From: Bacteroidota bacterium
GTDB lineage: Bacteria; Bacteroidota; Bacteroidia; B-17B0; Aurantibacillaceae
Length of the DNA stretch: 39,005 nt
Direction of reading: 5' to 3'
NCBI GenBank assembly: GCA_013288385.1
Contig: JABDBZ010000013.1
Span: 1 to 39,005 of the forward strand
Under the pieces are notes generated by a model. That model did not search any database and was not told where the DNA came from. It was given only the letters and a program-made list of their open reading frames with translations. The translations under genes and the position numbers were made by a program. This document shows positions 13,635 to 22,986 of the stretch, piece after piece. Numbering within the stretch: the stretch's first letter is position 1; every line of letters begins with the position of its first letter.

Positions 13635-16610
13635 TCAACTTATTGGTAAAAAAATTTCTACTCTGGTTCCTGAGGCCTCATTTAATTTGTTTTTTAAGTC
13701 GCTAACTAAAATTCTAACCCCAACATAATTCTGCATTGTATTAATAATAGAAAGTCGTTTTTCAGTTAACTTCATTGCAATTGGTTTATGAATACTTTCT
13801 TTTTTATAGTTCCCTGCTTGTTCTCTTCCTATACCATTATCTTCAATACAAATTTTTAATAACTTTTCTTCAAGGTATATAGAAAGTTTTATTTTACCAA
13901 TTCGCTCATCATTTAAATTCATTAAGCCATGCCAAATTGCATTTTCAATATACGGTTGTATGAGCATAGCCGGTATATGAATGTGATCCTCATTTATGTT
14001 ATGATCTATTTCAAGTGTAAATTCAAATTTTTTCTTGAATCTCAATTGTTCTAATTCAATATATAATTTAACAGCCTCTAATTCATCATGAATTGATAAT
14101 GTTTTATGTTCTGAATTATTAAGCACCATTCGTATTAGTTTACTAAATTTTGTGAGATAATTATACGCTTCTTGCTCTTGTTTCCTTAATACATAATTCT
14201 GAATACTATTGATCGCGTTAAAGATAAAGTGAGGATTCATCTGTGCTTGCAAGGCTGTTAGTTGAAATTCTGCCAATTGCTTGTTGATTGCTGTCTTCTC
14301 TTCCTCTTTTCTACGAATATTACCAGTTATTATTTTAATGGAAATAAATATAATTAGACCTAAACAAAAAACACAAGCAATAATAAAAAAAATGCTTTGC
14401 CAAAATGGTTTTTCTATTTCAAAATAAAGCACAACAGGTTTTATGCTTTTTATATTATCATTATTTAAAGCGTAAATAACCAATTCATATTTAGAAGATG
14501 GTATATCATTAAGCGAAATGATATTACCTTTAATTGTTTCCTCCTTATGTATTTTTTGACTTGGAATTTCTTTTAATATATAATGTAAATTAGGGTTATT
14601 AATATCTTTGAAAGTAAGAGCATTTAATTCTATTCTAAGTGAATTGTTATTATAAGAAAAACAAAGATTGGTTTTATCTGAAAACAATTCTCCATTTACT
14701 TTTAAAGAATTTAAATAGATATTTGGTGGTGCAGAATTTGTAAGCTCTGCATTTAAACTAAACTTACTCACTCCTTCAATAGTAGAAAAATAAATGTAAG
14801 AACTATCAGTGGCAACTTTAAAAACTTCATTAGATGGTAAACCATTCAATGTATTATAAAGTTTAAAGGAATTGTCGCTTTTAGATTTTATTGATAATTT
14901 AATTAAACCAAGATTTGTACCTAACCAAATTGTTTTGAATTTATCTTCGGTAATATCAAAAAATCTTTCTGTAGGTAGTTTTAAAACGTAAGTCAAATTA
15001 ACAATATTGTCCTTTTTATATGTATAAATACCATCCTCCTTTGTTGTTATCCATATATCACCAGTCGAACTCTTTATTATTTTAGTAACCGGCCCATCTA
15101 AACCAACTATTTTTTTAGTTTCGTACATTTTATGTGTAGGAGAAGAATCCAAAAATATTTTATACAAACCATTTTTACAACCATACAATAAAATAGAATT
15201 ATTTATGGATTGTATGCATCTTCCGGCCGATTCCAATGGACTTTTTATATCAACTGATTTATCACCTATAATTTCGAGTATGTTACCAAAATGAATTCCA
15301 AAACTTTTATTGTTAGTTGATGTTAACTGACTCGCCCCTGAATGAAAACCATGGATTCCTGCCTTGATATAAATGGGATTTGTAAATTTTTCTGTTGTTT
15401 TCAAAATAATAGATTTACCGGCGATGATCCACCCATTTTCATCTTTCACAATATCTGAAAGCGATTTATTATTCAAAATATTAAATTCGTGCTTTATTAC
15501 TCCATCTTTATTTAATTCTATTAATTCATTTTGGCCAGACGAAGTAAATACTCTGTCATTTTCACATTTTAAAAAATCAGCCGGTTTATTAAGTCCTTTA
15601 TTATTCGAATAATTTATTACGTTTTTATTTAGGCAATAAAAAATTCCTTTTTCTAAAGTTGTGCACCACACTCCGTTTTCTTTATCAACACAAATACCCG
15701 TTACAGAAAGACCTTCCATGTTTAAAAGCTTTTCATTCATAACATTTGTATTTGGATAATAATCCACTCCGCTTTTTAAAACACCAACCCATAAACCACC
15801 ATCTTCATCGTTATAAAGACTTAATATTTCGTTTTGCAAATGAATTACTTCATAACTTAAATCTTCATTTAACTTTAAAAGTATACGACCAATGCCAATA
15901 AAACTCTCTCCTTTTTTATTACACGTTGTTAAAACACGCCAGGTTGGTTGATCTTTACTGTCATATTTAATAGAGATTTGTTTTATTTCACTTCCTGTAT
16001 TTATTCCAATTGTAATAATTCCTTTTTTAATTATATTATTGATAACAGCCGCACTATTCTCATTTTTTATATTCATCAATAAGTTTTTACTTTTCATAAA
16101 ATAATAATCAACACTAGTTTCAATCTTAAGATTTGTAGTTACTGTTGAATTTACCCCACTTATTAACGTTATATTTTGCGTACTTATAATCGCACTATCA
16201 TTTCTAAAATTCAAAAGATATGCTTGAGAAAGTGTACCAAAGAATTGAGAAGAAAAACTTTTACTAAAAGAAGCTTCCTTTAGGCTATTATTTACATATC
16301 GCATGATGCGATTAGAAGAAGTAATCATCCAGATACCACCCTTCTCATCCTCATTTACTGAATAACAAGAATTTTCGGGCAAGCCATTTTTTTTATCAAA
16401 TATCAAACTAGAACTTCCATTATATCTGCATAATCCCGCTTCGGTACTAATCCAGATAAATCCTTTACTGTCTTGCATAACATTATAAGATTCTTGGGCG
16501 GGCAATCCAATATGATCCGTTACATTATTAAAGAATAACTGTTGGCACTCACCCTTGTTCATGATAAACAAAAGCAAGAATAAAAATCCAGTATAATTAA
16601 CTAGCCTCAA
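13635..16610 (-). CDS. Reg_prop/Y_Y_Y sensor histidine kinase (LytS/YpdA type)
   Basis: A 991-residue membrane sensor. After a signal peptide (FLFLLLFIMNKGEC) comes a two-component-regulator propeller with at least seven Reg_prop-like repeats (for example KGFIWISTEAGLCRY, GDIWITTKEDGIYTY, KTIWLGTNLGLIKL), then a Y_Y_Y-like beta domain, a membrane helix (about 737-760), and a His_kinase/HATPase module. The phosphoacceptor is His794 in MNPHFIFNAINSIQ; the N-box IENAIWHG and the G-box DNGIGREQ are present. The periplasmic propeller likely senses an envelope ligand and the kinase phosphorylates the adjacent LytTR regulator. The start is TTG: an in-frame stop lies just two codons upstream, and the next ATG would remove most of the signal peptide. 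Confidence 0.95.
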   Translation of the reverse strand: MRLVNYTGFLFLLLFIMNKGECQQLFFNNVTDHIGLPAQESYNVMQDSKGFIWISTEAGLCRYNGSSSLIFDKKNGLPENSCYSVNEDEKGGIWMITSSNRIMRYVNNSLKEASFSKSFSSQFFGTLSQAYLLNFRNDSAIISTQNITLISGVNSTVTTNLKIETSVDYYFMKSKNLLMNIKNENSAAVINNIIKKGIITIGINTGSEIKQISIKYDSKDQPTWRVLTTCNKKGESFIGIGRILLKLNEDLSYEVIHLQNEILSLYNDEDGGLWVGVLKSGVDYYPNTNVMNEKLLNMEGLSVTGICVDKENGVWCTTLEKGIFYCLNKNVINYSNNKGLNKPADFLKCENDRVFTSSGQNELIELNKDGVIKHEFNILNNKSLSDIVKDENGWIIAGKSIILKTTEKFTNPIYIKAGIHGFHSGASQLTSTNNKSFGIHFGNILEIIGDKSVDIKSPLESAGRCIQSINNSILLYGCKNGLYKIFLDSSPTHKMYETKKIVGLDGPVTKIIKSSTGDIWITTKEDGIYTYKKDNIVNLTYVLKLPTERFFDITEDKFKTIWLGTNLGLIKLSIKSKSDNSFKLYNTLNGLPSNEVFKVATDSSYIYFSTIEGVSKFSLNAELTNSAPPNIYLNSLKVNGELFSDKTNLCFSYNNNSLRIELNALTFKDINNPNLHYILKEIPSQKIHKEETIKGNIISLNDIPSSKYELVIYALNNDNIKSIKPVVLYFEIEKPFWQSIFFIIACVFCLGLIIFISIKIITGNIRRKEEEKTAINKQLAEFQLTALQAQMNPHFIFNAINSIQNYVLRKQEQEAYNYLTKFSKLIRMVLNNSEHKTLSIHDELEAVKLYIELEQLRFKKKFEFTLEIDHNINEDHIHIPAMLIQPYIENAIWHGLMNLNDERIGKIKLSIYLEEKLLKICIEDNGIGREQAGNYKKESIHKPIAMKLTEKRLSIINTMQNYVGVRILVSDLKNKLNEASGTRVEIFLPIS

Positions 16611-16617
16611 TGCTTAA

Positions 16618-16625
16618 CAAAAATA
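16618..16625 (-). promoter_or_regulatory. Possible -7 element of the sensor kinase gene
   Basis: TATTTTTG on the minus strand matches TAnnTTTG exactly and ends 7 bases before the TTG start. No TTG at the right -33 distance was found. If used, the transcript would be leaderless or nearly so. Confidence 0.25.
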
Positions 16626-16746
16626 AACAATATGGCGAACCGATCGCTAAACATTTGAGATGTGCTAAAAATGTTCTAAACGGTAGTACCCAATTGTTCT
16701 TTTTTTTCTTAGCTTCGGTAACGTTTAATGTTTAAAAAAAGAAATC

Positions 16747-17241
16747 ATGAAAAAATTATTTTACTTAATTGCATGTTTCGGTGCATTATCGGCAATGTCT
16801 CAAACCGTAACTCCAACTGTTCTATCTAATCATGGAGGTTATGCAGCTGCCGCTCAAGGGTCGATACAATGGACAATAGGGGAACCTGTTAGCGAAACTT
16901 ATAGTACCACTTCAAATTTAACCACAATGGGTTTTCATCAACCCGATGTTCTTGGTATGGCAAATTTAATTAAACAGTATGGGGAAGGAGCCGGTTTACT
17001 GGTTTATCCAAATCCGGTAAGAGAAACACTTATTGTAAATTTTAAAGATCTGGAAATCGGAAATTATAAAATGCAATTAGTTGATGATCTTGGAAGGATT
17101 CTTTTTCAAACAGAAAAGGTTATTAAAGAAGATAATAAGTTGGCAGATTTAAACTTAAGCTCTTACGCTGCCGGAAGCTATTTTATAAACATTACTAGTT
17201 CTAACTTAAATAAAACAGTAAAGATCACCAAGGTGTACTAA
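16747..17241 (+). CDS. Small secreted protein with T9SS C-terminal sorting domain
   Basis: A 164-residue protein with a signal peptide (MKKLFYLIACFGALSAMSQ), a short central module (GSIQWTIGEPVSETY ... GFHQP) that I recognise from many small Bacteroidota exported proteins, and a type A T9SS sorting domain from about residue 88. The sorting domain shows VYPNPV, a central LVDDLGRILF strand and the final YFINITS ... VKITKVY. By family it should cross the inner membrane by Sec and the outer membrane by T9SS, and be anchored or released at the surface. There is no catalytic domain, so the role is probably structural or adhesive. It lies 136 bases from the divergent sensor kinase gene and 30 bases before the collagen-like gene. 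Confidence 0.88.
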   Translation: MKKLFYLIACFGALSAMSQTVTPTVLSNHGGYAAAAQGSIQWTIGEPVSETYSTTSNLTTMGFHQPDVLGMANLIKQYGEGAGLLVYPNPVRETLIVNFKDLEIGNYKMQLVDDLGRILFQTEKVIKEDNKLADLNLSSYAAGSYFINITSSNLNKTVKITKVY

Positions 17242-17271
17242 TTTAATTTAAAAATATAAAACAAAAATAAA

Positions 17272-19020
17272 ATGAAAAAACAATTACTCATCGCTTCAAT
17301 CTGTTTGCTGTTTGCAGGTGGAATAAAAGCACAAATTCCTCAATCAATGAAATATCAGGGTATCGCAAGAAATTCTTCTGGCTCTGCCCTTAACAATCAA
17401 GTCATCTCTGTTAGAATTACTATTCGTGATAATTCTTCGGCAGGACCAATTGTTTATCAGGAAAATCATAACACTACAACAAATCCATTTGGTTTGTATA
17501 ATTTGGATTTGGGAACTGGTTCAGTTCTTACAGGTACATTTTCTGCAATCAACTGGGGCGTAAATACAAAATTTATTGAACAAGAAGTAGATTTTGGATC
17601 AGGTTACATTAATATGGGCTCTTCTCAGTTCTTAAGTGTTCCTTATGCATTATATTCTGCAAATGGTCCAGCTGGCCCTGCCGGTCCACAAGGCCCTCAA
17701 GGCCCTGCCGGAGCTACAGGTTCTACTGGTCCTGCCGGCCCAACCGGACCACAAGGTCCTGCTGGTCCTTCTGCTTGGACTTTAACTACACCATCTTTTA
17801 ATACTGCTGGCCAGTTTATTGTTAATGGTACAGCTGGTTCTGGTGGACCAGTTACAAGTGTTGCATCTGCCTGGTTAAATGGTGGTAATAGCTTAAGCTC
17901 AAATGGAACTTTTGGTACAACATCAAATAATTCGTTCGATTTTGTAACTAACAATACTTTCAGAGCACGTTTAGGAACAACCGGCCAATTTATTGTTGGT
18001 GCAGTTGCCCCTACTTATTCTAACGGATTAATTTCTGTTACATCTAATGCAACATGGATTCATGGTGTTCAAGCTGTTTCTGGTGCAGCAGGTGCGGCTT
18101 TAAGTGGTATTTGCCCCGCAGCCAATAGTACTAATTGGGCTTCAGTGGATGGTGAAACGGGTGGTAGTGGTGTTGGTTCAGGTGTGTTGGGTAATTTCGT
18201 TGGAACAAATACGGGTTCTACTACATCTGGTGTTGCCGGACAATGGGGTGGCTCTGCAGCAACAGGTGGTATTGGTGTTTTAGGAAATAATACACAAACT
18301 AGTGGTAATACGCGTATGGGGGTTTTGGGTTTATATGATCCGGGTAGCTATGGTATTGGTGTAATGGGATTGGGTGATGGCGGTAATATTTTAAGTGGGA
18401 ATTTTGATATTGGAGTTGCGGGTATACAAACGAGCAATGGTAATTATAGCGGTTATTTTAATGGGAACCATGTTATTGCCAATGGTACAAAATCCGGTTC
18501 AGTACCAACAACAAAGGGTAATCAGTTATTATATTGTGCAGAATCCCCCGAAGTTTGGTTTGAAGATTTAGGTGGAGGTAAATTAGTAAATGGCGTTGCA
18601 ACTATTAATTTAGATCCTTTATTTATTGAAACTGTTGTAATTGATGATGCACATCCAATGCGTGTTTTTGTGCAAATGGAAGGTGAATCGGAAGAGGTTT
18701 TTGTTACAAAAACACATAGTTCTTTTACCGTTAAAGAAAGAAATAACGGTACTTCAAACGCTGATTTCTCTTATCGTATAATGGCTAAGCGCGTACATTT
18801 CCAGGATCACCGTTTTGGTAATGATCCAGTCTGGGGGCCTGGTGATACTCGTCAGTATTCATCATATGCTAAACCAACACCTATTGATTATAATGAAGCG
18901 GTTCAATTTTGGGCAGATTTCAAAAAGAATCACAAACAAGGTCCATTACCTGAAAGCTTCAAAGCATTTAAAGCATCAAAAATGGAAACTGCACTTAAAG
19001 GACAATCTGGAAATAGATAG
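17272..19020 (+). CDS. Secreted collagen-like repeat protein
   Basis: A 582-residue exported protein. It has a signal peptide (LLIASICLLFAGGIKA), an N-terminal beta module (about 22-130, QSMKYQGIARNSSGSALNNQ...), a collagen-like run of 12 uninterrupted Gly-X-Y triplets (132-167, rich in GPA and GPQ), a long Gly/Ser/Thr/Asn-rich segment with short repeats of the GVxG type (about 170-410), and a more globular C-terminal domain (about 415-570) with WFEDLGGGKLVNG and VFVQMEGESEEVFV. There is no T9SS sorting domain at the C-terminus. The architecture resembles trimeric fibre proteins: the collagen stretch could form a triple-helical stalk. It probably shares a transcript with the gene 30 bases upstream and ends at a strong terminator. 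Confidence 0.88.
   Translation: MKKQLLIASICLLFAGGIKAQIPQSMKYQGIARNSSGSALNNQVISVRITIRDNSSAGPIVYQENHNTTTNPFGLYNLDLGTGSVLTGTFSAINWGVNTKFIEQEVDFGSGYINMGSSQFLSVPYALYSANGPAGPAGPQGPQGPAGATGSTGPAGPTGPQGPAGPSAWTLTTPSFNTAGQFIVNGTAGSGGPVTSVASAWLNGGNSLSSNGTFGTTSNNSFDFVTNNTFRARLGTTGQFIVGAVAPTYSNGLISVTSNATWIHGVQAVSGAAGAALSGICPAANSTNWASVDGETGGSGVGSGVLGNFVGTNTGSTTSGVAGQWGGSAATGGIGVLGNNTQTSGNTRMGVLGLYDPGSYGIGVMGLGDGGNILSGNFDIGVAGIQTSNGNYSGYFNGNHVIANGTKSGSVPTTKGNQLLYCAESPEVWFEDLGGGKLVNGVATINLDPLFIETVVIDDAHPMRVFVQMEGESEEVFVTKTHSSFTVKERNNGTSNADFSYRIMAKRVHFQDHRFGNDPVWGPGDTRQYSSYAKPTPIDYNEAVQFWADFKKNHKQGPLPESFKAFKASKMETALKGQSGNR
17665..17772 (+). repeat. Collagen-like Gly-X-Y coding repeat
   Basis: Twelve consecutive 9-base codon triplets encode GPA, GPQ, GAT, GST, GPT and GPS units. 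The stretch is clearly GC-richer than its surroundings, because Gly and Pro codons are GC-rich. Confidence 0.9.
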
Positions 19021-19041
19021 TTTTTATTGTAAATTGTATTT

Positions 19042-19073
19042 AAAAGGAGTCGCAAAGTTGCGACTCCTTTTTT
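19042..19073 (+). terminator. Intrinsic terminator after the collagen-like gene
   Basis: AAAAGGAGTCGCA pairs with TGCGACTCCTTTT around a very short loop, and T-residues follow. It begins 21 bases after the stop codon. Confidence 0.9.
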
Positions 19074-19301
19074 GTTTAATAAATCACTTAGAATTTCAAT
19101 AATGAAAATTTTAAATCCAAATTAATAAATAAAAAAGCGAACCTTTTTAAAATAGCACACGTACAATATATATAAACACTAAACTAAATAACCAATAACC
19201 CTTGCTTACTCAATGTAATTGGGGGCTGGTAAAAAACAAAAACAATTTAAAACCTAAAAATTAAAAAATGAGAACATTAACCTACTTTAAACTTATGTGT
19301 T

Positions 19302-20066
19302 ATGAAAACGAAATTAAAAATCATCATCTTGCTAGCGTTGGCGCTTATCATTCAGGAAATGGTAAACGGCCAAACACAAGGGAACCAAGCGTCTAATAAT
19401 AAAAACATAGATGTTTCCCAGAAAAGAACGTACACAACTTTTGGAACCTACAATCCAAAAACCCAAACATCACAACCAGTTCAAGCTAAAGAGAGCAACT
19501 CTACAGCTGTAACAGATCACCAAACTCACAAAAGTAATCTGGTTTCTTCCGGATCTATTTCTTCGTATAATAAGAGTTTGTTAAGTAAAGCAACAGCTAA
19601 AGACGCTAAAGAACTTCTTTATCAAGCAGATGAAATGATTCAGCTTGAAAAAGATTTAAGAGGTTTAGCTTTATCTAAGAAAGGTGACGAAAAAACAAAA
19701 CTCATCCAATCTGCCAATGAACTTTCTAAACAAATTGAACTCATCCAAATTCAGGCTTCAGAGATCAATGGGAAAATTAGTTTAGAAACTTACAACTTCA
19801 ATAAGAAAGTTTATATATACTTATTGAGTGAACATTTGGTGAATCAAGAATTAGAATCAAGATCTGAAGAGCTAAGTTCTGACGCTGACCAAATAATTAA
19901 ATTGGCAAAAGAAATGCGCCAGGAAGCTTATGCAATGCCCACAAACGCTGCAAAATTAGGCACAATGCTTAACGCAGAAGAAAAAGAAAGCATAGCTCTT
20001 ACAAAACAAAATGAAGCCATTGGTGTTTTAAATAAAACAAGTCATGTTGTAATGGCAGCAAAATAA
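19302..20066 (+). CDS. Exported helical protein of unknown function
   Basis: A 254-residue protein with a signal peptide (IIILLALALIIQEMVNGQ). Residues 25-95 are low-complexity, rich in Gln, Asn, Ser and Thr, and probably disordered. Residues about 98-254 are almost entirely helical and Lys/Glu/Leu-rich (DAKELLYQADEMIQLEKDL, ANELSKQIELIQIQASEI), predicting a periplasmic or surface coiled coil. There are no cysteines and no catalytic motif, and I do not recognise a family. It is preceded by about 230 bases without an evident gene and followed by a hairpin and a terminator, so it looks monocistronic. The ATG at 19302 is the start that includes the signal peptide. Confidence 0.75.
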   Translation: MKTKLKIIILLALALIIQEMVNGQTQGNQASNNKNIDVSQKRTYTTFGTYNPKTQTSQPVQAKESNSTAVTDHQTHKSNLVSSGSISSYNKSLLSKATAKDAKELLYQADEMIQLEKDLRGLALSKKGDEKTKLIQSANELSKQIELIQIQASEINGKISLETYNFNKKVYIYLLSEHLVNQELESRSEELSSDADQIIKLAKEMRQEAYAMPTNAAKLGTMLNAEEKESIALTKQNEAIGVLNKTSHVVMAAK

Positions 20067-20077
20067 TACCAATTGTT

Positions 20078-20109
20078 ATTATAAAATAGTCCATAGGACA
20101 TTTTATAAT
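20078..20109 (+). other. Hairpin downstream of the helical protein gene
   Basis: ATTATAAAAT-(A)-GTCC pairs with GGAC-ATTTTATAAT around a 3-base loop, with a single bulged A. It starts 12 bases after the stop codon. It lacks a T-run, so it may protect the mRNA 3' end and is less likely to terminate transcription. Confidence 0.5.
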
Positions 20110-20223
20110 TTACAATAGTTAATGCAGATGCGATTTTTTTTAATTTACAATTTAGGCTATTAAATATTCGCCGTCGGTATAAATTGACGATTTAATCCTG
20201 GACAAAGATCAATAAACACAACA

Positions 20224-20261
20224 AAAAAATCCCGCCGAGAATATTTTCGGCGGGATTTTTT
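20224..20261. terminator. Bidirectional intrinsic terminator before the recQ 3' end
   Basis: A perfect 15-bp inverted repeat (AAAAAATCCCGCCGA / TCGGCGGGATTTTTT) with an 8-base loop and T-runs on both strands lies between convergent genes. Confidence 0.92.
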
Positions 20262-20274
20262 ATTTATCAAAATT

Positions 20275-22485
20275 TTAATTTCCAAACTCAGAGTAAAACT
20301 TAATACGCATAATGCGTAGCTCCTGATCTGTGTAATCTTCACCACCTAATTCTTTCAATGCAACTTCAATACTATCAGTAGAACTTTCTTTGAAATAATC
20401 CATTACTTCATCTTGTTTTTCTTCATCCATTATTTCATCAATGTAATAATTGATATTTACTTTAGTTCCTGAAGCAACAATTGTTTCAATTTCAGTTAAT
20501 AGTTCATCTAAAGAAATGTTTTTGCTTTTGGCCATATCCTTTAAACTCACTTTTCTATCAATGTTCTGAATGAAATAAACTTTTTGAACCGATTTATTTG
20601 CAACAGATTTAATAACCATGTCACTTGGTCTTTCAATCTCATTCTCTTCAACATATTTTTTAATCAACTCTACAAAAGGCTTACCATATTTAAGTGCTTT
20701 ACCGGAGCCAACACCACTGATCTTGGTCATTTCATCAGTAGTTATAGGATACTGAATTGCCATTTCCTCAAGAGATGTTTCCTGGAAGATTACATAAGGT
20801 GGTAAGTTTTTTGCTTTTGCAGTTTTCTTCACTAAATCTTTCAACATCGCAAATAAAACTTCATCAGATGCGCCCGCGCCTTTTCCTCCTGCTAAAAACT
20901 CATCTTCATCTTTATCTGTATTACTGAAATCATGATCACGTGTGAATTTAATACTATGAGGTTTCTTTAAAAATGCGTGACCTTTATCACTTAATTTTAG
21001 TACACCATATTGTTCAATATCTTTTATTAAAAAGCCATTTACGTTGGCTTGTCTAACAATTGCTTGCCAATATTTTTCTTCTTTGTCGTCCTCAATTCCT
21101 TTACCCCAACTCTCTAATAAATTATGTTTATATGATTTTGCAGTAGCAGTTAAGGTTGACATTAAAACATTAATTACATCACGTAACTTATGTTTTTCCT
21201 TTATCTCCAACACGCATTCCAATACTAATTCAAGATCATCTTTTGCTTCAAATTTTTGTTTTGGGTGGCGACAATTATCGCACATTTCACCACATTTTTT
21301 TTCTTCAAACTCTTCACCAAAATAATGCAAAATAAATTTACGGCGACAACTACTTGTTTCTGCAAACGATGACGTTTCGGCCAACATTTGTTTACCAATT
21401 TCTTGTTCAGCTACCGGTTTATCTTTCATGAATTTTTCCAACTTCATGATGTCATCGTAACTATAAAAAGTAACACAATTTCCTTCAGCTCCATCTCTTC
21501 CTGCCCTACCCGTTTCCTGATAATAACCTTCTAATGATTTTGGAATATCGTGATGGATCACATAACGCACATCCGGTTTATCAATTCCCATTCCAAAAGC
21601 AATTGTAGCAACAATTACATCCAGATCTTCCATTAAGAAATTATCCTGAGTTTTTGCTCTTTCTTTGGCATCTAAGCCTGCATGATATGCCGAAGCCTTA
21701 ACACCGTTTACTTTTAAAACATTTGCAACCTCTTCAACTTTTTTACGGCTCAAGCAATAAATGATCCCGCTCTTGCCGGTATTTTGTTTTACGTATTTAA
21801 TAATTTCTTTAATAACATTTTGTTTCGGACGAACTTCGTAATATAAATTTGGACGGTTAAATGACGATTTAAATAAATTCGCATTCAACATACCTAAGTT
21901 CTTTTGAATATCCTGCTGAACTTTTGGGGTTGCAGTGGCAGTTAAAGCCATTACAGGAATATTTACCCCTAATGAATCAATTAAAGGACGTAAACGACGG
22001 TATTCCGGTCTAAAATCATGTCCCCACTCCGAAATACAATGCGCTTCATCAATGGCAAAAAATGAAATTTTGAACTCACGGAAAAAAGCTAGATTATCTT
22101 CTTTAGTTAATGTTTCAGGAGCAACGTATAATAATTTTGTTTTGCCTGAAGTAACATCTTTCTTAACCTTTAATGTATCTGCTTTATTAAGTGAAGAGTT
22201 TAAAAAATGAGCAATTCCATCCTGATCGCTAAAGCCTCTTATAGCATCAACCTGATTCTTCATTAAAGCAATTAAAGGTGATACAATTATTGCGGTACCT
22301 TCATTTAAAATAGCAGGCAATTGATAACATAAACTTTTGCCACCACCGGTAGGCATAATTACAAATGTATCTTTACGATTTAGGATGCTTTTTATGATCT
22401 TTTCCTGATTGCCTTTGAACTTATCAAAACCAAAAAAACTCTTTAATGTATCTAGCAATTCTTGTGTTTCTACTTCGGCAAACAT
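20275..22485 (-). CDS. recQ: ATP-dependent DNA helicase RecQ
   Basis: A 3'-5' superfamily 2 helicase for recombination and fork repair. The 736-residue protein has the Walker A motif TGGGKS (about 46-51), the DEAH box followed by CISEWGHDFRPEY (about 145-160), the motif VI region YYQETGRAGRDG, the RecQ zinc-binding cysteines (one near 380 in SCRRKF and three in CGEMCDNC near 398-406), an RQC winged-helix region, and an HRDC domain (about 543-620, ISGVGSGKALKYG). Beyond the HRDC lies an extension of about 110 residues containing an HTH-like segment (SLKDMAKSKNISLDELLTEI), as in several Bacteroidota RecQ proteins. It starts at ATG and is transcribed alone. Confidence 0.97.
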   Translation of the reverse strand: MFAEVETQELLDTLKSFFGFDKFKGNQEKIIKSILNRKDTFVIMPTGGGKSLCYQLPAILNEGTAIIVSPLIALMKNQVDAIRGFSDQDGIAHFLNSSLNKADTLKVKKDVTSGKTKLLYVAPETLTKEDNLAFFREFKISFFAIDEAHCISEWGHDFRPEYRRLRPLIDSLGVNIPVMALTATATPKVQQDIQKNLGMLNANLFKSSFNRPNLYYEVRPKQNVIKEIIKYVKQNTGKSGIIYCLSRKKVEEVANVLKVNGVKASAYHAGLDAKERAKTQDNFLMEDLDVIVATIAFGMGIDKPDVRYVIHHDIPKSLEGYYQETGRAGRDGAEGNCVTFYSYDDIMKLEKFMKDKPVAEQEIGKQMLAETSSFAETSSCRRKFILHYFGEEFEEKKCGEMCDNCRHPKQKFEAKDDLELVLECVLEIKEKHKLRDVINVLMSTLTATAKSYKHNLLESWGKGIEDDKEEKYWQAIVRQANVNGFLIKDIEQYGVLKLSDKGHAFLKKPHSIKFTRDHDFSNTDKDEDEFLAGGKGAGASDEVLFAMLKDLVKKTAKAKNLPPYVIFQETSLEEMAIQYPITTDEMTKISGVGSGKALKYGKPFVELIKKYVEENEIERPSDMVIKSVANKSVQKVYFIQNIDRKVSLKDMAKSKNISLDELLTEIETIVASGTKVNINYYIDEIMDEEKQDEVMDYFKESSTDSIEVALKELGGEDYTDQELRIMRIKFYSEFGN

Positions 22486-22542
22486 GTGTTTAAGTGATTA
22501 AGGTCGTATTTCTAATGAGTGAACAATTATTTGTTTCTCTTC

Positions 22543-22575
22543 TAAAGATATACAAAAAAAAATGAATTTTACAAA
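22543..22575 (-). promoter_or_regulatory. Possible recQ promoter
   Basis: On the minus strand TTTG (22575-22572), a 21-base spacer and TATCTTTA (22550-22543) match the -33/-7 pattern at 7 of 8 positions in the -7 element. It lies about 58 bases upstream of the ATG. Confidence 0.3.
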
Positions 22576-22642
22576 TAATTATATTGATCAAGTTAAAAGT
22601 TAGATGATTAAGTCTATTTTAAAGACGTAATAAATTTTAACG

Positions 22643-22981
22643 TTAAAACTCAGTACTCATTTTTCTATAATTCTTTAAAATAAAGAAAAGAGAAAATAGT
22701 GAAATGAAGATATATGTGTAGAACAGAGGCCCAACATTGTTTATAATTACATTGAAATAAATTTTGCAAAAGAATGCGATTAAAAAACCCAGTGCGCCCC
22801 ACTGTTTAAAATGCCAAAGACCAACGAAGGAAATAAATTGAAAAGCAATAATAGCACCGTAAATGGCTGGTGTAAACATTCCTAGTTTTTTAATTGAAGG
22901 TGAAAACACCTGAGGAAATGAGAATACAACCAGGATGAATCCCAGAATACAAACAAAACTTATTATTTTTGGCCTAATCAT
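22643..22981 (-). CDS. Small multi-pass membrane protein
   Basis: A 112-residue hydrophobic protein with three or four predicted membrane helices (about 5-24, 38-58, 64-80 and 84-102) and a basic C-terminus (KNYRKM). There is no recognisable motif. It begins five bases after the stop of the permease gene, so the two are co-transcribed. It might be an accessory subunit of the permease, but nothing in its own sequence shows this. Confidence 0.7.
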   Translation of the reverse strand: MIRPKIISFVCILGFILVVFSFPQVFSPSIKKLGMFTPAIYGAIIAFQFISFVGLWHFKQWGALGFLIAFFCKIYFNVIINNVGPLFYTYIFISLFSLFFILKNYRKMSTEF

Positions 22982-22986
22982 TTTCT

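Noticed and set aside
22635-22648. Perfect 14-bp palindrome TTTTAACGTTAAAA over the stop codon of the small membrane protein
   Set aside because: Simple AT-rich sequence, no T-run, no repeat elsewhere in the window; not enough to call an operator or a terminator.
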